DNA from: Alphaproteobacteria bacterium
GTDB taxonomy: Bacteria; Pseudomonadota; Alphaproteobacteria; Rhizobiales; Aestuariivirgaceae
Direction: 5' to 3'
Assembly: GCA_020441605.1 (NCBI GenBank)
Contig: JAGRLX010000039.1
Span: 1 to 19,964, forward strand
DNA length: 19,964 nt
The notes under the pieces: model-generated
Told to the model about the DNA's origin: nothing
Databases searched by the model: none
Seen by the model: only the letters and a program-made list of their open reading frames with translations
Shown: piece after piece, positions 9,084 through 16,994 of the stretch
Position numbering within the stretch: position 1 is the first letter of the stretch
Layout: every line of letters starts with the position of its first letter
Position numbers and translations under genes: made by a program

Positions 9084-10520
9084 TCAAGCGAGCGTATAGG
9101 CGGTCTTGATCGCCGTATAGAAGTCGACCGCGTGCCGACCCTGTTCGCGCGCGCCATAGCTCGACCCCTTCCGGCCGCCGAAGGGCACGTGGTAATCGAC
9201 ACCGGCAGTGGGGAGATTGATCATCGCCATACCTGCGGCAGACTTCTTGCGGAAGTCGGTCGCGTGCTTGAGGGATGTGGTAAAGATGCCCGAAGAGAGG
9301 CCGAAGGTGGTGTCGTTGGCGACAGCCAGACCTTCCTCGTAGGAGTCGACCTTGATCACCGAGGCGACCGGACCAAACACTTCCTCACGGTTGATGCGCA
9401 TGTCGTTGCGGGTTCCGACGAACAGTGCCGGCGATAGGTAATGTCCCTTGGTGTCGCGATTCAGCCGCTCGCCGCCCCAGACCAGTTCGCCGCCCTCGTC
9501 ACGGGCGATCTGAATATATTTCTCATCCTGGGCCATCTGGGACTCGTCGACCACCGGTCCGATGATGGTGCCGTCCTTTAGGGCATGGTCGACCTTGAGG
9601 GTTTTCATTGTGGCCACCATCTTGTCCACAAAGGCGTCGTGAATGCCTTTCTGCACAATGAGGCGCGAGGAGGCGGTGCAGCGCTGACCGGTCTGGTAGA
9701 AAGCACCGTCGATGGCGGCGCCGACGGCCGCATCGAGGTTGGCATCGTCAAGAACAACCAGCGGATTCTTGCCGCCCATCTCGAGTTGGAACTTGGCGCC
9801 GCGCGCCGCACAGGCCATCGCTACCTTGGCCCCGGTCTCGACCGAGCCAGTGAAGGATATGGCATTCACGTCCTTTGAATCGAGCATGGTCTGGCCAACC
9901 ACCGAGCCGCGGCCCATGATCAGATTGAGCACGCCCTTGGGAAGCCCCGCCCGTGAAATGATCTCGACGAGAGCCCAGGCGGTGCCAGGTACAAGATCGG
10001 CGGGCTTCAGCACGACGCTGTTTCCGAAGGCGATGGCCGGCGCCATCTTCCATGCCGGAATCGCGATGGGGAAGTTCCACGGGCAGATCAGGCCGACCAC
10101 GCCAAGGGGTTCGCGGGTGAGCATCACGTCGACGCCCGGGCGGATCGAGGAGATCGCCACGCCCTCGACACGCAACGCCTCCTGGGCAAAAAACTTGAAA
10201 ATCTGGGCGGCGCGCATGGTTTCGGCAATGCCGTTGGAAAGCGGCTTGCCTTCCTCACGCGACAGCAATCTGCCGATCTCATCCTTGCGGGCCAGAAGCT
10301 CGGTGCCGATGGCTTCAAGCACATCGGCCTTGGCCTGCGGCGTGGTGGCCGCCCAGGCCGGCTGGGCGGCCTTGGCAGCGGCAATCGCGGCCTCCGTCTG
10401 GGCCTTATCGGCCTGAGCATATTCGCCGACCACGTCGGTCAGATCGGAAGGGTTGATGTTTTCGCGGATACCCTTGCCTTCAACCCATTCGCCATTGATG
10501 TAATTCTTGTGCAGCGCCAT
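9084..10520 (-). CDS. NAD(P)-dependent aldehyde dehydrogenase
   Basis: A 478-residue member of the ALDH superfamily that oxidises an aldehyde to a carboxylate. Catalytic residues are visible: Asn149 (PWNFP), Lys172 (LKPAD), Glu247 (LEMGG) and Cys281 (GQRCTASS). The C-terminal PTAGVDYHVPFGG and YTAIKTAYTLA resemble the ketoglutarate-semialdehyde and sulfolactaldehyde dehydrogenase branch, and not the CoA-acylating MmsA type. The frame is open up to 10661, but ATG at 10518-10520 has GGAG at 10530-10533 (9 nt spacing) and begins a normal ALDH N terminus (ALHKNYINGEW), so I choose it. The gene is divergent from the beta-hydroxyacid dehydrogenase with 61 bp between them. From context the substrate may be malonate semialdehyde, which is inference only. 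Confidence 0.93.
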   Translation of the reverse strand: MALHKNYINGEWVEGKGIRENINPSDLTDVVGEYAQADKAQTEAAIAAAKAAQPAWAATTPQAKADVLEAIGTELLARKDEIGRLLSREEGKPLSNGIAETMRAAQIFKFFAQEALRVEGVAISSIRPGVDVMLTREPLGVVGLICPWNFPIAIPAWKMAPAIAFGNSVVLKPADLVPGTAWALVEIISRAGLPKGVLNLIMGRGSVVGQTMLDSKDVNAISFTGSVETGAKVAMACAARGAKFQLEMGGKNPLVVLDDANLDAAVGAAIDGAFYQTGQRCTASSRLIVQKGIHDAFVDKMVATMKTLKVDHALKDGTIIGPVVDESQMAQDEKYIQIARDEGGELVWGGERLNRDTKGHYLSPALFVGTRNDMRINREEVFGPVASVIKVDSYEEGLAVANDTTFGLSSGIFTTSLKHATDFRKKSAAGMAMINLPTAGVDYHVPFGGRKGSSYGAREQGRHAVDFYTAIKTAYTLA

Positions 10521-10581
10521 GATGCAGTACTCCGGTTCTTTTCGGGGCGGACCATAGGCAGGGCAAGGCGATGAGGCAAGC
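10521..10581. promoter_or_regulatory. Compact divergent promoter region
   Basis: Only 61 bp separate the start codons of the aldehyde dehydrogenase (leftward, GGAG at 10530-10533) and the beta-hydroxyacid dehydrogenase (rightward, GAGG at 10573-10576). After both ribosome sites are removed, about 40 bp remain, so the two promoters must overlap or lie partly inside the opposite gene. No clear consensus promoter or palindrome is visible. Confidence 0.5.
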
Positions 10582-11445
10582 ATGCACATTGGAGTAATCG
10601 GGGCCGGAATGATGGGGCACGGCATGGCTGCCAATCTTCTGAAGCATGGCCACCGGGTCACGGTGATCGCTCATCGCAACCGCAAGCCGATTGAGGATCT
10701 TGTGGCCAAGGGTGCCGACGAAGCAAAAAGCCTGGCCGAAATCGCGGTTGCCGATGTGATCCTCCTGTGTGTCACAACTTCCAGGATCGTCGAAGCGACA
10801 ATCACCGCCCTCAAACCCCACTTGCGGCAAGGCCAGATCATCCTCGATTCCGGCACCTCGGCTCCAGACATGACGATCCGCCTGGCGCACCAGCTGGCGA
10901 CCGTCGGCGTGGCCTTTTCCGACATTCCGCTCACCGGGGGACCAGAACAGGCAGAACGGGCAGAGCTTGGCGTGCTCTGCGGCGCCTCGCACAAGACGTT
11001 CGCGGACATCGAGCCGCTACTTTCTTGCTTCGCCACGACCATCAAGCACTTCGGGCCACCCGGTTCGGGCCATGCAGCAAAGCTGATTTCGAACTACCTC
11101 GTGACCGGGATGGTCGCACTGGTAGCGGAGGCTTTCGGCGCCGCCCACAAGGCCCAGATCGACTGGTCAGACCTCTATGCAGTCATGCTCAACGGTTCGG
11201 GAAATTCCGGCGTCCTGCGCAAGATGGTCGAGCCGGCGCTCAAGGGCAATTTCGACGGCTACCGTTTCTCACTGGCCAATGCCGCCAAGGATATCGGCTA
11301 TTACACCGAACTCGCCGAAAAGCTGGGTTGCGCCACACGCCTGACGGAATCCGTTGCGGAAGTCTTCCAGCAGGCCGTAAAAACGGGCCATGGCGGGCGA
11401 AATGTCAGCCATCTGCTGGACCCCGCAATCGATGAAGTGACCTAA
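10582..11445 (+). CDS. 3-hydroxyisobutyrate dehydrogenase-family (beta-hydroxyacid) dehydrogenase
   Basis: A 287-residue NAD(P)-dependent dehydrogenase of the beta-hydroxyacid family, which interconverts a 3-hydroxy acid and its semialdehyde or keto form. The N-terminal Rossmann motif GVIGAGMMGHGMA is at 4-16. The substrate-binding region DIPLTGGPEQA at 114-124 replaces the common Ser-Gly-Gly with Thr-Gly-Gly. The catalytic Lys167 and Asn171 lie in GHAAKLISNYL. The family includes 3-hydroxyisobutyrate, tartronate semialdehyde, 3-hydroxypropionate and sulfolactate-type enzymes, so the substrate is not fixed by sequence. It is divergent from an aldehyde dehydrogenase and its stop shares one base with the start of an aminotransferase (TAATG), which suggests a shared semialdehyde. 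Confidence 0.9.
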   Translation: MHIGVIGAGMMGHGMAANLLKHGHRVTVIAHRNRKPIEDLVAKGADEAKSLAEIAVADVILLCVTTSRIVEATITALKPHLRQGQIILDSGTSAPDMTIRLAHQLATVGVAFSDIPLTGGPEQAERAELGVLCGASHKTFADIEPLLSCFATTIKHFGPPGSGHAAKLISNYLVTGMVALVAEAFGAAHKAQIDWSDLYAVMLNGSGNSGVLRKMVEPALKGNFDGYRFSLANAAKDIGYYTELAEKLGCATRLTESVAEVFQQAVKTGHGGRNVSHLLDPAIDEVT

Positions 11446-12611
11446 TGCTGAAGATAAACCCGGCCATTTCGGCCATCGAAGAAGAAACCGCCTTCACCGT
11501 TCTTGACCGCGCCAATGCCCTGAAGGCCAAAGGCCATCCGGTGATCAATCTCGGCATTGGACAGCCGGACTTCACGCCGCCCCGACACATCCTCGAGGCC
11601 GCCGAGAAGGCGGTCCGGGACGGACCCCATGGCTACACATCGCCCCAGGGCCTGCCGGTATTGCGCGATGCCGTGGCTAAATATGTGGGAACACGTTTCA
11701 ATGTCCCCATCTCCGGAGAAGACGTGGTGATCGTTCCCGGCGGCAAGGTCACCTTCTACTTCGCCTGCCAGATGTTTGGGGGGCCGGGCACCGAGATTCT
11801 CTACCCTGACCCGGGCTTTCCGCCCTATCGTGACGCGGCGCGCTCGTCGGGCGCAATGCCTGTGCCCTACCCGATCCGCGAAGAAAAGGATTTCGGCTTC
11901 GATGCCGAGGAAGTCCTTTCGCTGATCACACCGGCGACGCGGCTGATCATCATCAATTCGCCGGCCAATCCGACTGGAGGCGTGGTGTCACGCCGCGAAA
12001 TCACCAGGCTGGCCGAGGGACTGCTAACATTTCCGGATGTCGCCATTCTGTCGGACGAAATCTACAGCCACCAGGTTTATGATGGGGTCGATTTCACCAG
12101 CTTCTTATCCTTCCCCGAGCTGCGTGACCGGACGGTGATTCTCGACGGCTGGTCCAAGACCTTTGCCATGACCGGTTGGAGGCTGGGCTTCGGCATCTGG
12201 CCCCGACATCTGATCGAGTATGTGAAGAAGCTTATCACCGTCGACCATTCCTGCACCAGTGTCGCCACCCAGATGGCGGGACTTGCCGCGATCACCGGCC
12301 CGCTGGACGAGATCGAGGGCTTCCGGAGGAGTTTCCAGAAGCGGCGGGACCTGGTGGTCGCCGGCCTCAACGACATCAAGGGGGTCCGCTGCCGGGTGCC
12401 GGGCGGAGCCTTCTACGCCTTTCCCAATATCACGGGCACCGGCTGGGACTCGCGTGATCTCGCCCGGGAATTGCTCGACAAGATCTATGTCGCACTGATC
12501 TTCGGCGAGAGCTTCGGCAAGAATGGCAAGGGCTTCATGCGTCTGTCCTATGCAGCCAGCGAAGCCGATCTTACGGAAGCGCTGGCACGGATGAAGGCCT
12601 TACTGGGATGA
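11445..12611 (+). CDS. Class I/II pyridoxal-phosphate aminotransferase
   Basis: A 388-residue fold-type I aminotransferase of the aspartate aminotransferase family. It transfers an amino group between an amino acid and a 2-oxo or semialdehyde acceptor. Visible residues are Asn175 in SPANPTGG, Asp204 and Tyr207 in LSDEIYS, the PLP-binding Lys238 in DGWSKTFAMTGWRLGF, Arg246 after it, and the carboxylate-binding Arg in GFMRLSYA near the C terminus. The length is normal. The ATG overlaps the preceding stop by one base, so the two genes are probably translated together. The amino donor cannot be read from the sequence; beta-alanine is an idea from context, but the classical beta-alanine transaminases are class III, which argues some caution. 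Confidence 0.92.
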   Translation: MLKINPAISAIEEETAFTVLDRANALKAKGHPVINLGIGQPDFTPPRHILEAAEKAVRDGPHGYTSPQGLPVLRDAVAKYVGTRFNVPISGEDVVIVPGGKVTFYFACQMFGGPGTEILYPDPGFPPYRDAARSSGAMPVPYPIREEKDFGFDAEEVLSLITPATRLIIINSPANPTGGVVSRREITRLAEGLLTFPDVAILSDEIYSHQVYDGVDFTSFLSFPELRDRTVILDGWSKTFAMTGWRLGFGIWPRHLIEYVKKLITVDHSCTSVATQMAGLAAITGPLDEIEGFRRSFQKRRDLVVAGLNDIKGVRCRVPGGAFYAFPNITGTGWDSRDLARELLDKIYVALIFGESFGKNGKGFMRLSYAASEADLTEALARMKALLG

Positions 12612-12783
12612 GAAAGGTTGCCATGCCGGGTGCGGGGTCAGGGGGGGCGATAGACCAGCAGCTCCGCGGCATGGCAGGCAGTTGGGGCTTTCGCGGGTGT
12701 GTTGAGCGACTCCCGCGGGTCCTAGGTCGCACAGGGCAGATGACAGATTGATGACAAAACCGGGCGCGGAAGGATATTCCAGA
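12612..12783 (+). promoter_or_regulatory. Structured GC-rich leader between aminotransferase and matB genes
   Basis: It contains a perfect 10-bp inverted repeat, TGCCATGCCG at 12619-12628 and CGGCATGGCA at 12667-12676. The 38-nt loop carries a G-rich run (12628-12647) that fits the G-quadruplex pattern of four GGG blocks with short loops. A second hairpin pairs CGCGGG at 12692-12697 with CCCGCG at 12712-12717. No T tract follows, so it is not a typical terminator. GGAAGGA at 12768-12774 is the probable matB ribosome binding site. Confidence 0.45.
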
Positions 12784-14277
12784 GTGGCAGGCGACAATCT
12801 CTACACCCGTTTTGATAGAGTTTTCAAAACGCACAGCAACCAGACCGCTATCCGGAGCGGCGATGGTGGGGTCAGGATCTCCTATGGCGAGCTTCCCGAT
12901 CTCGTCAGCCGCTACGCGAATGCGCTGGGCGCTCTCGGCGTAGAGCCAGGAGACCGGGTGACGGTTCAAATCGAGAAATCGATCGCCAATGTCTTGCTCT
13001 ATCTGGCGGCCATGAAGGCCGGGGCTGTCTACCAGCCTCTCAACACCGGCTACACCGAGGCCGAAGTCGATTATTTTGTCGGCGATGCGCAGCCGAAACT
13101 CATTGTCTGCGATCCGTCGCGCCAGCAGGCCATCCGTGGGCTCGCCGACCGCCACAAGGTCTTCGGCGTTGTAAACCTCGGCGCAGATGGCGAGGGGTCG
13201 CTGGCAACACTGGCCAGCCAGATGGACGCCCAGCATGAGACGGTCGCGCGAGACGCGGCGGATCTGGCGGGTCTGCTCTATACGTCGGGCACCACCGGGC
13301 GCTCCAAAGGCGCCATGATCAGCCATGGCAATCTCGCTTCAAATGCGGAAACGCTGGTCCAGTTATGGCGAATCACCGGCGAGGACGTGCTGCTCCACGC
13401 CCTGCCGATCTTTCATGTCCATGGCCTCTATGTCGCGCTCAACACCGCCTTTCTCGCCGGCGCTGAAATCGTCTGGTTCGACAAGTTCGATGCTGCGCGC
13501 ATGATGGAGGCCATGCCCGCTGCAACGCTGATGATGGGTGTGCCGACCTTCTATACCCGGTTGCTCGCCACTCCGTCATTCGGGACGACCACCACGCGCA
13601 ACATGCGATTGTTCATCTCCGGTTCGGCGCCATTGCTGGCCGAGACTCACCAGGAATTCTCCCGGCGCACCGGCCACGACATCCTCGAGCGCTATGGCAT
13701 GACCGAAACTGGCATGATTACCTCAAACCCATATGACGGAGCCAGAGTGCCAGGCACCGTGGGCATGGCGCTGCCTGGCGTAACGGTGAGGATCCGCGGC
13801 GATCAGCCTGGCGTGATCGAGGTCAAGGGTCCCAATGTCTTCTCCGGCTACTGGCGCATGCCCGACAAGACCAAGGAGGAGTTCACTGCCGACGGTTATT
13901 TCATCACCGGTGATGTCGGCACCATTGCGCTCGATGGCCGGGTCGCCATCGTCGGCCGCGCCAAAGATCTCATCATCTCCGGTGGCTTCAATGTCTATCC
14001 CAAGGAGATCGAGGAAGTGCTTGACGCGATGGGGGGAGTAAGCGAGTCGGCGGTGGTCGGCGTGCCGCACCCGGATTTCGGCGAAGGCGTCGTCGCAGTC
14101 ATCACCGCGACGGGCGAGCTTCCGCCGGAACGGGAGATGATCGCCGCGCTGGCGCGTCAACTCGCCAGGTTCAAGGTGCCGAAACGGATCTTCGTGGTTG
14201 AAGAACTGCCGCGGAATACCATGGGCAAGGTTCAGAAGGCTGAACTGCGCAGAACCTACAAGGATACATTTGCGTGA
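12784..14277 (+). CDS. matB: Malonyl-CoA synthetase (malonate-CoA ligase)
   Basis: An AMP-forming ligase of the acyl-CoA synthetase superfamily that closely recalls rhizobial MatB, which activates malonate to malonyl-CoA with ATP. Features in order are the P-loop YTSGTTGRSKG (about 166-176), LPIFHVHGL, the MatB-typical MMGVPTFYTRLL, ERYGMTET, VKGPNVFSGYWRMP, ISGGFNVYPKEIE, and the C-terminal catalytic Lys482 in RNTMGKVQK. I choose GTG at 12784 because GGAAGGA lies 9 nt before it and the resulting N terminus matches the family (497 residues). ATG at 12751 would add 11 residues but has a poor ribosome site. Its stop overlaps the next start as GTGA. No malonyl-CoA decarboxylase (matA) is in the window. 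Confidence 0.93.
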   Translation: MAGDNLYTRFDRVFKTHSNQTAIRSGDGGVRISYGELPDLVSRYANALGALGVEPGDRVTVQIEKSIANVLLYLAAMKAGAVYQPLNTGYTEAEVDYFVGDAQPKLIVCDPSRQQAIRGLADRHKVFGVVNLGADGEGSLATLASQMDAQHETVARDAADLAGLLYTSGTTGRSKGAMISHGNLASNAETLVQLWRITGEDVLLHALPIFHVHGLYVALNTAFLAGAEIVWFDKFDAARMMEAMPAATLMMGVPTFYTRLLATPSFGTTTTRNMRLFISGSAPLLAETHQEFSRRTGHDILERYGMTETGMITSNPYDGARVPGTVGMALPGVTVRIRGDQPGVIEVKGPNVFSGYWRMPDKTKEEFTADGYFITGDVGTIALDGRVAIVGRAKDLIISGGFNVYPKEIEEVLDAMGGVSESAVVGVPHPDFGEGVVAVITATGELPPEREMIAALARQLARFKVPKRIFVVEELPRNTMGKVQKAELRRTYKDTFA

Positions 14278-16235
14278 GCTTCGATCATCTGCTCTCACCG
14301 ATCCAGATCGGACCAAAGCGTATCCGCAACCGCATGTTGATTACTGGCCATGTTCCGGGCCTCGCCGAGCATGGTAGGCCAGGCCCCCGCGAGATCGCTT
14401 ATCAACGCGAGCGTGCCCAAGGTGGCGCCGGACTGCAGATCACCGGTGCCACACCCGTGCATGCCAGTAGCCTCAACGAGGAAGCTGCCAGCCATTTCAA
14501 CATCGACGACCGGATCATCCCCGCTTATCGCAGCCTCGCCGACGCCATTCATGCCGAAGGCGGCACCATCCTCGCCCAGCTCGCCCATTACGGCAGCGCC
14601 ATGGTCTCCAACGAGGCGGGCCGTCCGATCTGGGGGGCATCGCCAATCGCCGGCGATCTCATGCGGCAAGTGCCGCATGAAATGACAGCCGCGGAAATCG
14701 ACGACGTCATTGCATCCTTCGCCGCGGCAGCGGCGCGGGTCAGGCAGAGTGGCCTCGACGGGATCGAGATCCAGGGCGCCTATGGCCTCCTGCTGGCCGG
14801 CTTCCTCTCGCCGCGCTCCAACCACCGCACTGACCGCTATGGCGGCAGTCTCGAGAACCGCCTGCGCCTCAGCCTCGAGGTGACAGACGCGGTGCGCGCG
14901 GCGGCCGGTCCGAACCTGATTGTCGGAATCCGCATTCCCGGCGACGAACTCGTCGAGGACGGTCTCGATCAGGGCGCCATGCGAGAGGCCGCTGAAGTGC
15001 TGGAGGCGAGCGGCAAACTCGACTTCCTCAATGTCATCGCCGGCACCAATCTTGACCGCATCCATCGCACCACCCACTGGCCGCCGACGCCGGCACCGCA
15101 TGGACTGTTCGTCCATCTGGCCGCCGGAATAAAGAAACATGTGAAGTTGCCGGTCTTCACTGTAGGCCGCATCGTCGATCCCGCCCATGCCGAAAGCATT
15201 CTGGCGGAGGGCAAGGCGGACATGGTCGGCATGACGCGTGCTCACATCGCCGATCCGAACATCATCCGCAAGATCAGCGGGGGTCGGGCCCAGGACGTGC
15301 GCCGCTGCGTGGGCGCAAATGTCTGCATCGCGCGGGTCATGGCTGGAGGACCGGTGCGCTGCCTGCACAACCCCGAGGTTGGCCGCGAAAGCGACTGGGG
15401 ACCGGCGACGCACACCGCCTCACCCAAGCGGGTCGCCGTCATCGGTGGAGGACCCGCCGGACTTGAGGCCGCAAGGGTTGCTGCCGAACGTGGTCATCGC
15501 GTGACGCTCTACGAAGCCGATGCGATCCTCGGCGGACAATTCTACCTTCGTGCCACCATTCCCACCTGGGTAGAATTCCAGCATGCCATCGACTGGCGCC
15601 GCGATCAGTTGCACCGGCTGCAGGTCAAGATCGAACTCGGCCGCCGGATCGGTCCGGAGGACATGGGCCTTCTGCGCGCAACCGCCGATGCCGTCATCCT
15701 TTCGACGGGTGCTGCACCGCGCCTACCCCATGTCGAGGGCCGCGTTGGGTCTTCCATCAACATCATCACACCGCACCAGTTGGTTCGCGATGGCTTGAAT
15801 GCCGGCGGCGGCGTACTCGTGTGGGACAGGCTCGGCGGAATCGTAGGCGCCGGAGCCATCGAGGCCGCAGCACTCAGGGGCGGCAAGGTCTATGTCGTAA
15901 CTCCACAGTTCGCGGTGGCCGAAGACATCGACCTCGTCCAGCGCGTGCCGCTTTATGAACGCCTGCTCTCTGCCGGTGTGGAATTCTTGCCCAATCATGA
16001 TGTCGAGCGCCTCGACGGCAGCTCTGTGAAGCTGCGCAATATCTACAGCTATTCGGAAAGGACCATTGGCGATGTCGGTACGCTTGTGGCCTGGCATGGC
16101 AGCGAGGCGCAGGATTCGCTCAGGGCGCTGATCGAGACCGCGGGCCTTCCGGTTCAAGCGATTGGCGATTGCGTGGCACCACGCACCGCCGACATAGCCT
16201 TTGCTGAAGGTGCGATGGCCGCTCGCAGCCTCTGA
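14274..16235 (+). CDS. FMN/Fe-S/FAD oxidoreductase, 2,4-dienoyl-CoA reductase / trimethylamine dehydrogenase-like
   Basis: A 653-residue multidomain flavoprotein. Residues 1-340 form an old-yellow-enzyme TIM barrel (QLAHYG at 102-107, RTDRYGGSLENR at 185-196) binding FMN. A cysteine linker follows at 345-363, and an FAD/NAD(P)-binding domain starts with VIGGGPAGLEAA at 389-400. The linker reads C345-x2-A348-x2-C351-x11-C363, whereas trimethylamine dehydrogenase has Cys at the second position. The cysteine that carries covalent FMN in that enzyme is not found near residue 27, so FMN is probably non-covalent. The GTG start overlaps the matB stop (GTGA), which indicates coupled translation. Relatives reduce enoyl-CoA or oxidise or demethylate amines; the substrate here is unknown. 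Confidence 0.88.
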   Translation: MSFDHLLSPIQIGPKRIRNRMLITGHVPGLAEHGRPGPREIAYQRERAQGGAGLQITGATPVHASSLNEEAASHFNIDDRIIPAYRSLADAIHAEGGTILAQLAHYGSAMVSNEAGRPIWGASPIAGDLMRQVPHEMTAAEIDDVIASFAAAAARVRQSGLDGIEIQGAYGLLLAGFLSPRSNHRTDRYGGSLENRLRLSLEVTDAVRAAAGPNLIVGIRIPGDELVEDGLDQGAMREAAEVLEASGKLDFLNVIAGTNLDRIHRTTHWPPTPAPHGLFVHLAAGIKKHVKLPVFTVGRIVDPAHAESILAEGKADMVGMTRAHIADPNIIRKISGGRAQDVRRCVGANVCIARVMAGGPVRCLHNPEVGRESDWGPATHTASPKRVAVIGGGPAGLEAARVAAERGHRVTLYEADAILGGQFYLRATIPTWVEFQHAIDWRRDQLHRLQVKIELGRRIGPEDMGLLRATADAVILSTGAAPRLPHVEGRVGSSINIITPHQLVRDGLNAGGGVLVWDRLGGIVGAGAIEAAALRGGKVYVVTPQFAVAEDIDLVQRVPLYERLLSAGVEFLPNHDVERLDGSSVKLRNIYSYSERTIGDVGTLVAWHGSEAQDSLRALIETAGLPVQAIGDCVAPRTADIAFAEGAMAARSL

Positions 16236-16244
16236 CCCGAGAAC

Positions 16245-16994
16245 CTACAACGAAACCGACAGTCCTCCATCGACAGCGAGGACATGGCCGTTCACATAGG
16301 ACGCGGCATCGGAGGCAAGGAACACGGCTGCGCCGCCCAGCTCTTCCGGCTTGGCCCAGCGACCGGCCGGGGTGCGACCCTCCACCCAGGCGCTGAAAGC
16401 CTTGTCGTCGATCAACGCCGTATTGAGCTCGGTGGCAAAATAGCCAGGCGCCAGGGCATTGACGGTCACACCGTGACGGCCGATCTCCGCGGCCATGGAC
16501 CGCGTAAGTCCATGCAGTCCGGCCTTGGCCGCAACATAGGCATGGATGGTGGGACGGCCCAGAATGGCCGCCACCGAGCCCGTATTGATTATTCGCCCGA
16601 ATCTGCGTGGCAGCATGTGAGCTGCGGCATCGCGGGCCAAACGGAAGCATGAAGTGAGATTCACTGCGATGACCCGGTCGAAGTCTTCGTCTTGCCATTC
16701 GGTGAGCGGCCGGCGATGCTGGATGCCGGCATTGTTCACCAGAATGTCGAGCTTGCCGTGCCTGTCGACGATCGCCTGCAATGCAGTCTTGGTGACGGCG
16801 GCATCGGTCACATCGAAGGCCATGGCCTCTGCTCCTATGCTCTCCGCCGCCCTAGCAAGGGCGTTGGAATCCCGCGCATTGACAATGACATGGGCGCCAT
16901 TCTCGGCGAGGGCTTTCGCCATTGCGAAACCCAGACCGCGCGAGGCACCGGTTACGAGAGCCACACGGTTGTCGAGTGCAAACATGCCGGCCAT
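16245..16994 (-). CDS. Short-chain dehydrogenase/reductase, gluconate 5-dehydrogenase-like
   Basis: A 249-residue classical SDR that oxidises or reduces a hydroxyl/keto group with NAD(P). The cofactor motif TGASRGLG is at 15-22, NNAG at 87-90, and the catalytic residues are Asn112, Ser140, Tyr153 and Lys157 (YVAAK). VNALAPGYFATELN (178-191) and the general pattern resemble gluconate 5-dehydrogenase (Gno/IdnO), though the SDR family is too broad to fix the substrate. The ATG at 16992-16994 has a strong GGGAGGG at 17002-17008 (7 nt spacing), which favours it over the Met three codons later. It converges on the flavoprotein gene with a 9-bp gap and is divergent from the ABC importer. Confidence 0.9.
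   Translation of the reverse strand: MAGMFALDNRVALVTGASRGLGFAMAKALAENGAHVIVNARDSNALARAAESIGAEAMAFDVTDAAVTKTALQAIVDRHGKLDILVNNAGIQHRRPLTEWQDEDFDRVIAVNLTSCFRLARDAAAHMLPRRFGRIINTGSVAAILGRPTIHAYVAAKAGLHGLTRSMAAEIGRHGVTVNALAPGYFATELNTALIDDKAFSAWVEGRTPAGRWAKPEELGGAAVFLASDAASYVNGHVLAVDGGLSVSL

Noticed and set aside
10521..10661. N-terminal extension of the aldehyde dehydrogenase by 47 residues
   Set aside because: The extension would run into the divergent dehydrogenase gene, has no family match, and a good ribosome site precedes the internal ATG at 10520.
12571..13326. A 251-codon minus-strand frame across the matB leader
   Set aside because: It overlaps the ends of two well-supported genes and has no recognisable domain.
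14295..15413. A 372-codon minus-strand frame opposite the flavin oxidoreductase
   Set aside because: It shows no family signature and lies fully inside a gene with clear FMN-barrel motifs on the other strand.
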